Below, piece by piece: positions 6,293 through 11,891 of a stretch of 11,891 nucleotides of DNA. Position 1 is the stretch's first letter. Every line of letters begins with the position of its first letter. This DNA is from Clostridia bacterium (GTDB lineage Bacteria > Bacillota > Peptococcia > DRI-13 > DTU073): positions 1 through 11,891 of the forward strand of contig DUTO01000166.1 of assembly GCA_012842035.1 (NCBI GenBank), in the 5' to 3' direction. The notes under the pieces are model-generated. The model searched no databases. It was given only the letters and a program-made list of their open reading frames with translations, and had not been told where the DNA came from. Both the position numbers and the translations under genes were made by a program.

Positions 6293-6553
6293 TCAATCTC
6301 CATAATGAGTCCTACACTGCAAGATAAAAATTTGATTATCTTCGATAAAATACACAAGCCGATTTGTTTCGTCAATGCGTCTACTCCAACATCCCTGTTC
6401 ATCATATTTTAATGGCTCCGGTTTTCCAATGCCTTCATTCCCGTTTCGGTCAATATCTTTAAGTAGCCGGTTAATACGTTTTAAAGTCTTTTTATCTTGT
6501 ATTTGCCAATACAAATAATCTTCCCACGCTTCATCAGACCAAATTTTATTCAT
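6293..6553 (-). CDS. yoeB: Txe/YoeB-family mRNA interferase toxin
   Basis: The product is an 86-residue RelE-fold RNase with the YoeB signatures WSDEAWEDYLYWQ near the N-terminus, GIGKPEPLKY and WSRRIDETNRLVY in the middle, and a CRTHY terminus. With ATG 6553 as start, the residues matching the E. coli YoeB catalytic set fall at the same numbers: Glu46, Arg65, His83 and Tyr84. AGAGG is 6 nt upstream of that ATG, whereas the preceding ATG at 6556 leaves only 3 nt. YoeB-type toxins cut mRNA in the ribosomal A site, halting translation. The gene overlaps the end of relB by 8 nt, so antitoxin and toxin are coupled. The active site is intact. Confidence 0.93.
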   Translation of the reverse strand: MNKIWSDEAWEDYLYWQIQDKKTLKRINRLLKDIDRNGNEGIGKPEPLKYDEQGCWSRRIDETNRLVYFIEDNQIFILQCRTHYGD

Positions 6554-6815
6554 CATCTACCTCTATCAAATCATGAGCAACCCCTTTACCTGCCTTAATA
6601 CTCTCAATTGATTTTTTAATTCGCTTTTGATTGTATTCATTAAAAAAATCATCAGAATCAGCATAAATCTCAAAAGGGATCTTTCTTTCCCTCACAACAG
6701 CTTTCGCAAAAATTGTAAATGCCGTTGTCATATTCATTCCAAATTCAGAGAATAAGCATTCTGCCTGTTTTTTTAAATCTTCGTCTATACGAATATTAAT
6801 AGTTGTTTGCGCCAT
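6546..6815 (-). CDS. relB: RelB/DinJ-family antitoxin
   Basis: The 89-residue protein opens with a ribbon-helix-helix DNA-binding domain (strand TTINIRI at 4-10, helix from Glu13) and the DinJ hallmark FGMNMTTAFTIFAKAVVRE, followed by KIPFEI. The acidic tail would wrap the toxin. ATG 6815 is the best start, with AAAGGAG about 8 nt upstream; the frame extends to an ATG at 6833 that precedes this site. Such antitoxins bind and inhibit the toxin and repress their own promoter through the RHH domain. The partner here is YoeB-like, whereas the E. coli YoeB partner YefM is Phd-type; RelB with Txe/YoeB is a known alternative pairing in Firmicutes. Confidence 0.92.
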   Translation of the reverse strand: MAQTTINIRIDEDLKKQAECLFSEFGMNMTTAFTIFAKAVVRERKIPFEIYADSDDFFNEYNQKRIKKSIESIKAGKGVAHDLIEVDDE

Positions 6816-6840
6816 TAGAAACACTCCTTTCATTACTATA

Positions 6841-6894
6841 GTATATACATCGTACCATAAATTATACTACATGTAAATACATTGTGCATACAAT
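6841..6894 (-). promoter_or_regulatory. relB-yoeB promoter with operator-like palindromes
   Basis: On the minus strand TTTACA (6872-6877) and an extended -10, TGG then TACGAT (6849-6854), are 17 nt apart. Palindromes cover the region: GTATATAC (6841-6848) after the -10, ATGTA-AA-TACAT (6871-6882) on the -35, and ATTGT-GCAT-ACAAT (6881-6894) upstream. Their position suits autorepression by the RelB RHH domain. A TATAAT at 6862-6867 could serve a second promoter but lacks a good -35. Confidence 0.6.
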
Positions 6895-6912
6895 AGTGAA
6901 ATCGGAGTGGTT

Positions 6913-8586
6913 TTATGAATTTGCCTTTACTACCGCACCGGTACTGGCCGAAGTAACCAAAGAAGCATAACGAACCAGATAGGACTTACCGGTAACTTTG
7001 GACTCTGGTTTCCGCCATTTTTGCAAACGCTGCACTATTTCTTCCTCACTTAATTTTACATTCAGCTGCCGCTTCGGCATATTAATCTGGATCAAATCCC
7101 CTTCCTGCACAATCGCAATGGCCCCTTTTTCCGCAGCTTCCGGGGAAACATGCCCAATCGCCGCTCCTCTCGTCCCGCCGGAAAACCGCCCATCGGTAAT
7201 TAACGCGACCTCTTTATCCAAGCCCATGCCACCTAAAGCCGCCGTAGGACTAAGCATTTCTCTCATCCCAGGTCCTCCTTTGGGCCCTTCATAACGAATC
7301 ACAATCACGTCACCTTTATTAATCTTGCCTCCCATAATTGCCGCAAAAGCCTCTTCCTCCGATTCAAAAACCCGAGCCGGCCCTTCATGTACCAACATTT
7401 CCGGTACTACCGCCGACTGTTTCACTACCGCCCCATCGGGAGCAAGGTTGCCCCGCAAAATAGCAATACCTCCTTCTTGCAGATACGGCTTTGCTAAAGG
7501 ACGAATCACCCGGTTATTAAGCACTTCCGCTCCGGCAATGTTTTCTTCCAAAGTCTTCCCGGTAACAGTAAGCTGATCGCTCGCCAAGAGACCGGCCTCT
7601 GCCAATTGTTTTAAAACTGCCGAAATACCACCGGCTTCATGAAGGGTAATCAAATAATCCTTGCCCGCGGGACTTAACTTCGTAATATTAGGAACCTTAC
7701 TACTAATTTCATCAAACATTTCCAAAGGCAATTCCACATCCGCCTCATAAGCTATGGCCAACAAATGTAAAACGGTATTTGTCGAACCGCCGATCGCCAT
7801 ATCTAACGTAATGGCATTCCGGAAAGCCTGTAAAGTCAAAATGTCCCGTGGTCGCAGATTCTTTTTCACCAAATCCATAACCTGCTGTCCCGCTTTTTTC
7901 GCCAAAGCCAGTCGCTGACCGTAAGGCGCGGGAATCGTGCCATTTCCGGGCAACCCCAGACCTAACGCTTCCACCAAACAGTTCATTGTATTAGCCGTAA
8001 AAAGACCGGCACAACTGCCACAAGTAGGACACGCTTTTTGCTCCATTTCCTGCAAAACATCTTCCCCGATTTTTCCTTGCGCACAAGCCCCCACCGCTTC
8101 AAAAGCACCACTAATCAAGTCAATATTTTCGCCGCGATAACTTCCCGGCAGCATCGGTCCCCCACCTACATAAATAGCCGGTACATTAAGGCGCACCGCC
8201 GCCATCAGCATCCCGGGCACAATCTTATCACAGTTACCGATTAAAACCATGGCATCAAATTTATGTCCTATCATCATGGCCTCAATAGAGTCGGCAATCA
8301 ATTCCCTACTGGCCAAAGAATATTTCATGCCACTATGATTCATAGCGATCCCGTCACAAATCCCAATTACGGGGAACTCCACAGGAGTACCACCCCCGGT
8401 AGCAATCCCTAATTTTACCGCCTGAGCCACTTTATCCAAATGAAAATGACCGGGAATAATCTCATTATGGGCACTGACTACCGCGACCAGAGGCTTTTGT
8501 AAATCTTCTTCCGTATAACCCATCGCGTAAAAAAGGGAACGATGGGGAGCACGCGCCACACCTTTTGTCACCTGATGACTATTCAT
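6913..8586 (-). CDS. ilvD: Dihydroxy-acid dehydratase
   Basis: The 557-residue cytoplasmic enzyme dehydrates 2,3-dihydroxy-isovalerate and 2,3-dihydroxy-3-methylvalerate to the keto acids that precede valine, isoleucine and leucine. Family motifs include GNCDKIVPGMLMAA (117-130, with Cys119 and the Mg-ligand Lys121), CPTCGSCAGLFTANTMNCL (186-204, with Cys192), GGPGMREML (437-445) and ITDGRFSGGTRG (463-474, with catalytic Ser469). Cys77 in CDGIAM is a candidate additional ligand. The plant-type NPCN motif is replaced by NEIIPGH. This fits the oxygen-sensitive [4Fe-4S] clostridial type better than the [2Fe-2S] type. Length is normal. ATG 8586 follows AAGGA by 5 nt. It is monocistronic as far as the sequence shows, with no terminator before relB. 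Confidence 0.97.
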   Translation of the reverse strand: MNSHQVTKGVARAPHRSLFYAMGYTEEDLQKPLVAVVSAHNEIIPGHFHLDKVAQAVKLGIATGGGTPVEFPVIGICDGIAMNHSGMKYSLASRELIADSIEAMMIGHKFDAMVLIGNCDKIVPGMLMAAVRLNVPAIYVGGGPMLPGSYRGENIDLISGAFEAVGACAQGKIGEDVLQEMEQKACPTCGSCAGLFTANTMNCLVEALGLGLPGNGTIPAPYGQRLALAKKAGQQVMDLVKKNLRPRDILTLQAFRNAITLDMAIGGSTNTVLHLLAIAYEADVELPLEMFDEISSKVPNITKLSPAGKDYLITLHEAGGISAVLKQLAEAGLLASDQLTVTGKTLEENIAGAEVLNNRVIRPLAKPYLQEGGIAILRGNLAPDGAVVKQSAVVPEMLVHEGPARVFESEEEAFAAIMGGKINKGDVIVIRYEGPKGGPGMREMLSPTAALGGMGLDKEVALITDGRFSGGTRGAAIGHVSPEAAEKGAIAIVQEGDLIQINMPKRQLNVKLSEEEIVQRLQKWRKPESKVTGKSYLVRYASLVTSASTGAVVKANS

Positions 8587-8608
8587 GATTATCCTTACCC
8601 CCTATTTT

Positions 8609-8624
8609 AAATCGACTTCGATTT
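8609..8624. repeat. Inverted repeat in the ilvD 5' untranslated region
   Basis: AAATCGA and TCGATTT flank a 2-nt centre (7+2+7), 23 nt upstream of the ilvD start and just downstream of its predicted promoter. It could be a repressor site or a small RNA hairpin. It has no T-run in the ilvD direction strong enough to call a terminator. Confidence 0.4.
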
Positions 8625-8646
8625 TTCTATAATTTTTCTTTCAATT

Positions 8647-8674
8647 AGCATATCATAATCTTATAATATAACAA
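8647..8674 (-). promoter_or_regulatory. Predicted ilvD promoter
   Basis: TTGTTA (8669-8674) and TATGCT (8647-8652) are 16 nt apart on the minus strand, giving a leader of about 55 nt. No T-box leader is present, which would be a common control of branched-chain genes in Firmicutes. The -35 lies inside an inverted repeat (8666-8699). Confidence 0.5.
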
Positions 8675-8699
8675 TAGCTTTTTATCAGTTTTGTTATAT
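8666..8699. repeat. Inverted repeat overlapping the ilvD -35 region
   Basis: ATATAACAA (8666-8674) and TTGTTATAT (8691-8699) form perfect 9-bp arms around 16 nt. The left arm contains the predicted ilvD -35. On the minus strand it also lies just after the ABC ATPase stop, so it might be a weak A+T-rich hairpin at the importer's 3' end. A protein-binding operator is the alternative. Confidence 0.4.
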
Positions 8700-8716
8700 A
8701 AAAAACTTTACTATCT

Positions 8717-9442
8717 TTACCGAACACGACTTAAAAAAGACTGTGTACGCTCCTTTTGTGGTAAATCAAAAACCTGCTTAGGAGTTCCCTGCTCCACAAT
8801 TACGCCCTCATCCATATAAACAACTCTATCGGCCACTTCCCGCGCAAAACCCATTTCATGAGTAACAATGACCATCGTCATCCCATCTTTAGCTAAATTC
8901 TTCATCACCAAAAGTACCTCCCCCACTAATTCCGGATCCAAAGCTGATGTCGGCTCATCAAATAAAATTGCCGAAGGCTCCATAGCTAAAGCTCTGGCAA
9001 TAGCTACTCTTTGTTTTTGCCCGCCGGAAAGCATACTCGGATAAGCGTTTTCTTTGTCTATAAGACCTACCTTATCTAAATAATACCTGCCAATTTCTAT
9101 AGCTTCCTCTTTGCCCATTCCTTTAACTTGTGTCGGTCCTTCAATCACGTTGTGTAATACCGACATATGAGGAAAAAGATTGAAATGCTGAAAAACCATC
9201 CCCACGTGACTACGCATTTCATTAATCATCTTTTCATCTTGCTGATTTACGGCCTTACCCTCAATAAACACTTCTCCTTTTTGAAATTTCTCTAAAAAAT
9301 TAATGCATCTCAGGAGAGTGCTTTTCCCTGAACCACTAGCTCCGATTATTACCACAACTTCCGAAGGATTAACAATTAAATCTATCCCTTTCAACACATG
9401 TAATTGTTCAAACCATTTTTCTAACCCCTTGATCGTAATCAT
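8717..9442 (-). CDS. Polar amino acid ABC importer ATP-binding protein (GlnQ/TcyC type)
   Basis: The 241-residue cytoplasmic ATPase powers the importer formed with the next two genes upstream. It has Walker A GASGSGKS (34-41), Q-loop Gln85 in GMVFQHFNLFPHMSVLHNV (typical of the PAAT family), signature LSGGQKQR (138-145), Walker B ILFDEP with Glu163, a SALDPE D-loop and switch His195 in VTHEMGFAREVADRV. ATG 9442 is preceded by AAGGAGG, which begins at the permease stop codon, so the two genes are 12 nt apart and co-transcribed. All catalytic residues are present. Substrate class cannot be read from the ATPase. Confidence 0.95.
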   Translation of the reverse strand: MITIKGLEKWFEQLHVLKGIDLIVNPSEVVVIIGASGSGKSTLLRCINFLEKFQKGEVFIEGKAVNQQDEKMINEMRSHVGMVFQHFNLFPHMSVLHNVIEGPTQVKGMGKEEAIEIGRYYLDKVGLIDKENAYPSMLSGGQKQRVAIARALAMEPSAILFDEPTSALDPELVGEVLLVMKNLAKDGMTMVIVTHEMGFAREVADRVVYMDEGVIVEQGTPKQVFDLPQKERTQSFLSRVR

Positions 9443-9454
9443 TTATCTCCCTCC

Positions 9455-10114
9455 TTAAGCGCTTCCACTGACAGATAATTTTGTTTCAATTTTATGAAAC
9501 AGCCATGTGAAAATACTGGTATAAAATAAATAGAAAAAAGCGGCAATAGTCAACATTTCCATCATCTTAAAATTAGAGGCTCCTAATTGCTGAGCTTTCA
9601 AAAGTAATTCCTTAATAGTAATGGCACTGGCTAAAGAAGAATCCTTTAAAGCGATAATAAATTGATTTCCCAAAGAAGGAATTGCTCTTTTAAAAGCTTG
9701 GGGAAGAACTATTCTCACCATTGCCTTACGATAAGTCATCCCTAAAGAACGGGCCGCCTCCATCTGTCCTACAGCTATAGATTGAATTGCCCCCCGAAAT
9801 ATTTCAGCGATATAAGCACCATTATGAACTCCTAGGGCTACTATAGCGGAAGTCATCGCCTCAAAATTAAAAATACTACGCAAACTATAATATAAAAAAA
9901 GAATCTGCAATAATAGAGGAGTACCCCTAATCACAAAAATATAAAAACGAGACGGTAAATTAAAAACAGGCTTAGAAGAAATACGAGCAAAAGCTGTTAA
10001 TAGCCCTAACACCGCACCCAAGGCTATACCAAAAAAAGAAACGACTATCGTTAACCACGCTGCCGGTAAAAAATAAGGAAAAAAATCTATTAGTGCTCTA
10101 AAATCATACGTCAT
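9455..10114 (-). CDS. Polar amino acid ABC importer permease (HisM/GlnP type)
   Basis: The 219-residue integral membrane protein has five or so hydrophobic helices (first at about 12-42). It carries the PAAT-family segment RGTPLLLQILFLYYSLR (63-79), the HNGAYIAEIFRGAI stretch (97-110) and the cytoplasmic EAA loop GQMEAARSLGMTYRKA (116-131), ending in LPQAF, which docks on the ATPase. It is the sole permease in the operon, so it likely works as a homodimer. ATG 10114 follows GAGTGAGG. It lies between the substrate-binding and ATPase genes. Length and motifs are normal. Confidence 0.95.
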   Translation of the reverse strand: MTYDFRALIDFFPYFLPAAWLTIVVSFFGIALGAVLGLLTAFARISSKPVFNLPSRFYIFVIRGTPLLLQILFLYYSLRSIFNFEAMTSAIVALGVHNGAYIAEIFRGAIQSIAVGQMEAARSLGMTYRKAMVRIVLPQAFKRAIPSLGNQFIIALKDSSLASAITIKELLLKAQQLGASNFKMMEMLTIAAFFYLFYTSIFTWLFHKIETKLSVSGSA

Positions 10115-10137
10115 TTACCTCACTCCTCATTATGTGG

Positions 10138-10179
10138 AAAATCATGCACAGCAGTATTATTAACACCATGCATGATTTT
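10138..10179 (-). other. Intergenic hairpin between the substrate-binding and permease genes
   Basis: Eleven-bp perfect arms AAAATCATGCA (10138-10148) and TGCATGATTTT (10169-10179) enclose 20 nt. The hairpin lies in the 104-nt gap between the upstream binding-protein gene and the permease. There is no U-tract after the stem on the minus strand beyond the four T of the stem itself. It is therefore more likely an mRNA stabiliser or processing element, or at most a leaky terminator, that would keep binding-protein levels above membrane-protein levels. Confidence 0.6.
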
Positions 10180-10218
10180 TGTCTTACCTCTACACAAAAA
10201 CTCCCAAATTTAAAAAAC

Positions 10219-11010
10219 TTATTTTTGCGTAATATCAACTTGTAGCCATTTTTCACTTAAACCGGATAAAGTTCCATCCTCATGCATCTCCTGTATAATT
10301 TCATTGACTGCTTCCTTTAATGTTTTATCTTCTTTACGAAAAGCGACAGCAATATCTTCACTTCTAAGTGGGGCGCCAAGCAATTCCACCTCAAATTTTC
10401 CTGTATTGATAGCATTAACACCGACAACCCGATCCGTAATCACACCATCTATTACTCCATTACCTAATTCCATAAGAGTCTGATTATCATCCTTATATAG
10501 TCTTACATCAGCGACATCAAGCCCCTCAGCATCTTTTTCAAAAGTTGTCCCAGTAGCTACCCCTACAACTTTTCCTTTTAAATCCTGCGGTTGAGTAAAC
10601 TCACTCCCTTTTTTTACAAGAAGTTGCGCTCCCGAATAATAATAAGGAATCGTAAAATCAACCACTTTTAACCTTTCTTCTGTAATTGCCATACTACCTA
10701 AAATACCATCATAAACACCGGCTCTTAAACCCTCCGTTAAACCACTAAAATCTGTTGTTACAGGCACAAATTCAACCCCTAATCTCGTAGCTACTTCTTT
10801 ACAAACATCCACATCAAAACCTACCAACTGATTTGTTTCATCATAATAATTGAAGGGTGGATAACCACCACTCATGGCAAAACTAATCTCCCCGACTTCC
10901 TTCACCCTATCCAAAGATATATCTTCTTTAGCTCCACATCCGGCTAACATAAACACCCCCATAAGTAAAACAATTACCAACCGGCAAAGGTCTTGCTTGT
11001 TTTTAACCAA
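10219..11010 (-). CDS. Polar amino acid ABC importer substrate-binding lipoprotein
   Basis: The 263-residue protein begins at a TTG (11008-11010), 8 nt after AGGAGG (11019-11024); no ATG or GTG is better placed. Its signal peptide ends in the lipobox LAGC with Cys25, so it is a lipid-anchored extracytoplasmic receptor. The rest is a type II periplasmic-binding fold (SBP_bac_3): GGYPPFNYYDE (48-58), GFDVDVCKEVATRLGV (64-79), MAITEERLKVVDFTIPYYYS (107-126) and ITDRVV (191-196). By analogy with the family, Arg113 and Asp193 hold the ligand's carboxylate and amino groups. The sequence resembles cystine and polar amino acid receptors, but I cannot assign a ligand. It is first in the operon with permease and ATPase. 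Confidence 0.94.
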   Translation of the reverse strand: MVKNKQDLCRLVIVLLMGVFMLAGCGAKEDISLDRVKEVGEISFAMSGGYPPFNYYDETNQLVGFDVDVCKEVATRLGVEFVPVTTDFSGLTEGLRAGVYDGILGSMAITEERLKVVDFTIPYYYSGAQLLVKKGSEFTQPQDLKGKVVGVATGTTFEKDAEGLDVADVRLYKDDNQTLMELGNGVIDGVITDRVVGVNAINTGKFEVELLGAPLRSEDIAVAFRKEDKTLKEAVNEIIQEMHEDGTLSGLSEKWLQVDITQK

Positions 11011-11061
11011 TTTACTCTCCTCCTTTTTTAAATTACTTTACAATAAATTTTTATAGTTTTT

Positions 11062-11091
11062 AGTTTAACATTCTATACCATTCTTTGTCAA
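11062..11091 (-). promoter_or_regulatory. Promoter of the amino acid importer operon
   Basis: A consensus TTGACA (11086-11091) is followed after 18 nt by TAAACT (11062-11067) on the minus strand, giving a leader of about 45 nt before the TTG start. The leader is too short for a riboswitch or T-box. Confidence 0.75.
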
Positions 11092-11116
11092 CAACCTGTT
11101 TTTATTTATAAGTTGT

Positions 11117-11128
11117 AAGTTGCAACTT
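11117..11128. repeat. Perfect 12-bp palindrome upstream of the importer promoter
   Basis: AAGTTGCAACTT is a perfect palindrome 25 nt upstream of the -35. On the plus strand AAGTTG occurs again immediately before it (11110-11115). The position suits an activator or regulator site for the importer operon. No known consensus was recognised. Confidence 0.4.
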
Positions 11129-11136
11129 TAAATATT

Positions 11137-11165
11137 AAAAAACCCTCCATTATGAAGGGTTTTTA
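11137..11165 (-). terminator. Terminator of ilvE
   Basis: A stem pairs AAAAACCCT (11138-11146) with AGGGTTTTT (11156-11164) around 9 nt, 11 nt after the ilvE stop. On the minus strand the stem runs into a six-T tract. It separates ilvE from the importer operon and could also act on the other strand, where no gene precedes it. Confidence 0.9.
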
Positions 11166-11175
11166 ATGTTTGAAA

Positions 11176-11891
11176 TTATTTTAGTTCATAAGACCAGCCT
11201 AATTTATCTTCCGCCCTGCCATATTGAATGTCAATCAAATGCTCATAAAATGTTTTAGTAACTTTACCCACTTGATTCTCGTTAATATAATAATTTGTAT
11301 CTTGATAATGGAGAAGTCCTACCGGTGAAATTACTGCTGCTGTACCTGAGCCAAACATTTCCGTCAATTTCTTGGTTTTAATCCCGTCAAGAACCTCCTC
11401 AACCGAAATGCGTCTTTCTTCAACCTCATAATCCATTTCCCGAGCCAACCGAAGCACAGAATCTCTCGTAATACCGGGGAGAATAGAACCGGTAAGCATG
11501 GGAGTTACCAGTTTATCCCCAAACACAAAAAAGACATTCATCGCTCCAACTTCTTCGATATATTTATGCTCCTTAGCATCAAGCCATAAGACCTGTGAAA
11601 AACCTTTTTGTGCCGCTTTTACAGCACCTAATAAACTAGCCGCATAATTCCCCCCTGTTTTGATATCACCGACACCACCAACAGCCGCACGTACCAACCG
11701 GTCTTCCACATAAATACTCACCGGATTAAAACCGGCTTTAAAATATGCCCCTACCGGAGAAAGAATAATATAAAACAAATATTCCTGGGCCGGATTGACG
11801 CCCAAAAAAGCTTCTGTAGCAATCATAGTGGGACGAATATATAACGAAGTACCCGGAGAGTCAGGTATCCAATCTTTTTCCAATAAAATTA
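11176..11891 (-). CDS. ilvE: Branched-chain amino acid aminotransferase (partial, N-terminus beyond right edge)
   Basis: About 238 C-terminal residues of a fold-type IV PLP aminotransferase are present; family members have about 340-360, so roughly 110-120 N-terminal residues lie outside the window. The enzyme exchanges the amino group between glutamate and the branched-chain keto acids. Visible motifs are PGTSLYIRPTMIATE, then DIKTGGNYAAS with the PLP Schiff-base lysine encoded at 11659-11661, then EEVGAMNVFFVFGDKLVTP, LTGSILPGITRDSVLRLARE and MFGSGTAAVISPVG. The EEVGAMNVFF form marks the YwaA/eukaryote-like class of BCAT, different from the E. coli IlvE class. A terminator follows the stop. 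The leftmost visible codon is internal, not a start. Confidence 0.95.
   Translation of the reverse strand, partial: ILLEKDWIPDSPGTSLYIRPTMIATEAFLGVNPAQEYLFYIILSPVGAYFKAGFNPVSIYVEDRLVRAAVGGVGDIKTGGNYAASLLGAVKAAQKGFSQVLWLDAKEHKYIEEVGAMNVFFVFGDKLVTPMLTGSILPGITRDSVLRLAREMDYEVEERRISVEEVLDGIKTKKLTEMFGSGTAAVISPVGLLHYQDTNYYINENQVGKVTKTFYEHLIDIQYGRAEDKLGWSYELK

Noticed and set aside
6998..8244. Plus-strand open frames inside ilvD
   Set aside because: They are antisense shadows of a highly conserved enzyme gene with no independent support.
10874..11056. Plus-strand 60-codon open frame over the binding-protein start
   Set aside because: It is antisense to the signal peptide region, leader and -10 of the importer operon and has no similarity or ribosome binding site.
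1..11891. CRISPR array, insertion sequence, tRNA or rRNA gene
   Set aside because: No regularly spaced long repeats, transposase-like frames with terminal repeats, tRNA cloverleaf or rRNA-like sequence was seen on either strand.

Overview
The window looks like a chromosomal segment of an anaerobic, low-GC Firmicute (Clostridia/Peptococcaceae-like). The reasons are AGGAGG-type ribosome binding sites, lipoprotein signal peptides ending in LTGC or LAGC, a clostridial-type IlvD, and several toxin-antitoxin families common in that group. I cannot name a species. No rRNA, tRNA, CRISPR array or insertion sequence is visible.

Region 1 (1-957, minus strand) holds the start of a TrpX-like substrate-binding lipoprotein gene that runs off the left edge. 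Its leader is the most striking element of the window. After a sigma-A-like promoter (892-921) come nine GAG/TAG triplets (819-862) spaced by 2, 2, 2, 3, 2, 2, 2 and 2 nt, which matches an RNA target of TRAP (MtrB), the tryptophan-sensing attenuation protein. The last two triplets form the 5' arm of a predicted antiterminator. That antiterminator competes for bases with a perfect Rho-independent terminator (762-796). The simplest reading is that tryptophan-loaded TRAP shuts off a tryptophan ABC importer by premature termination.

Region 2 (958-6815) is accessory in character. It has a HepT/MntA (HEPN/nucleotidyltransferase) toxin-antitoxin pair on the minus strand. Divergent from it is a three-gene MacAB/YknXYZ-like export operon (ATPase, FtsX-type permease, membrane-fusion adaptor). 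A solitary ribbon-helix-helix antitoxin-like gene with no toxin partner follows, then a bidirectional terminator, then a minus-strand RelB/YoeB toxin-antitoxin pair with its own promoter and operator-like palindromes.

Region 3 (6913-11891, all minus strand) is amino-acid metabolism and transport: full-length ilvD (dihydroxy-acid dehydratase), a complete polar amino acid ABC importer (substrate-binding lipoprotein, permease, ATPase), and ilvE (branched-chain aminotransferase), whose 5' end lies beyond the right edge. The importer has its own TTGACA promoter, and ilvE ends in a strong terminator, so these are separate transcription units. Several start codons were moved inward from the longest open frame because the ribosome binding site fits the inner codon: mntA, the FtsX permease, the adaptor, the solitary antitoxin, relB and yoeB. 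The substrate-binding protein at 11010 appears to use a TTG start.
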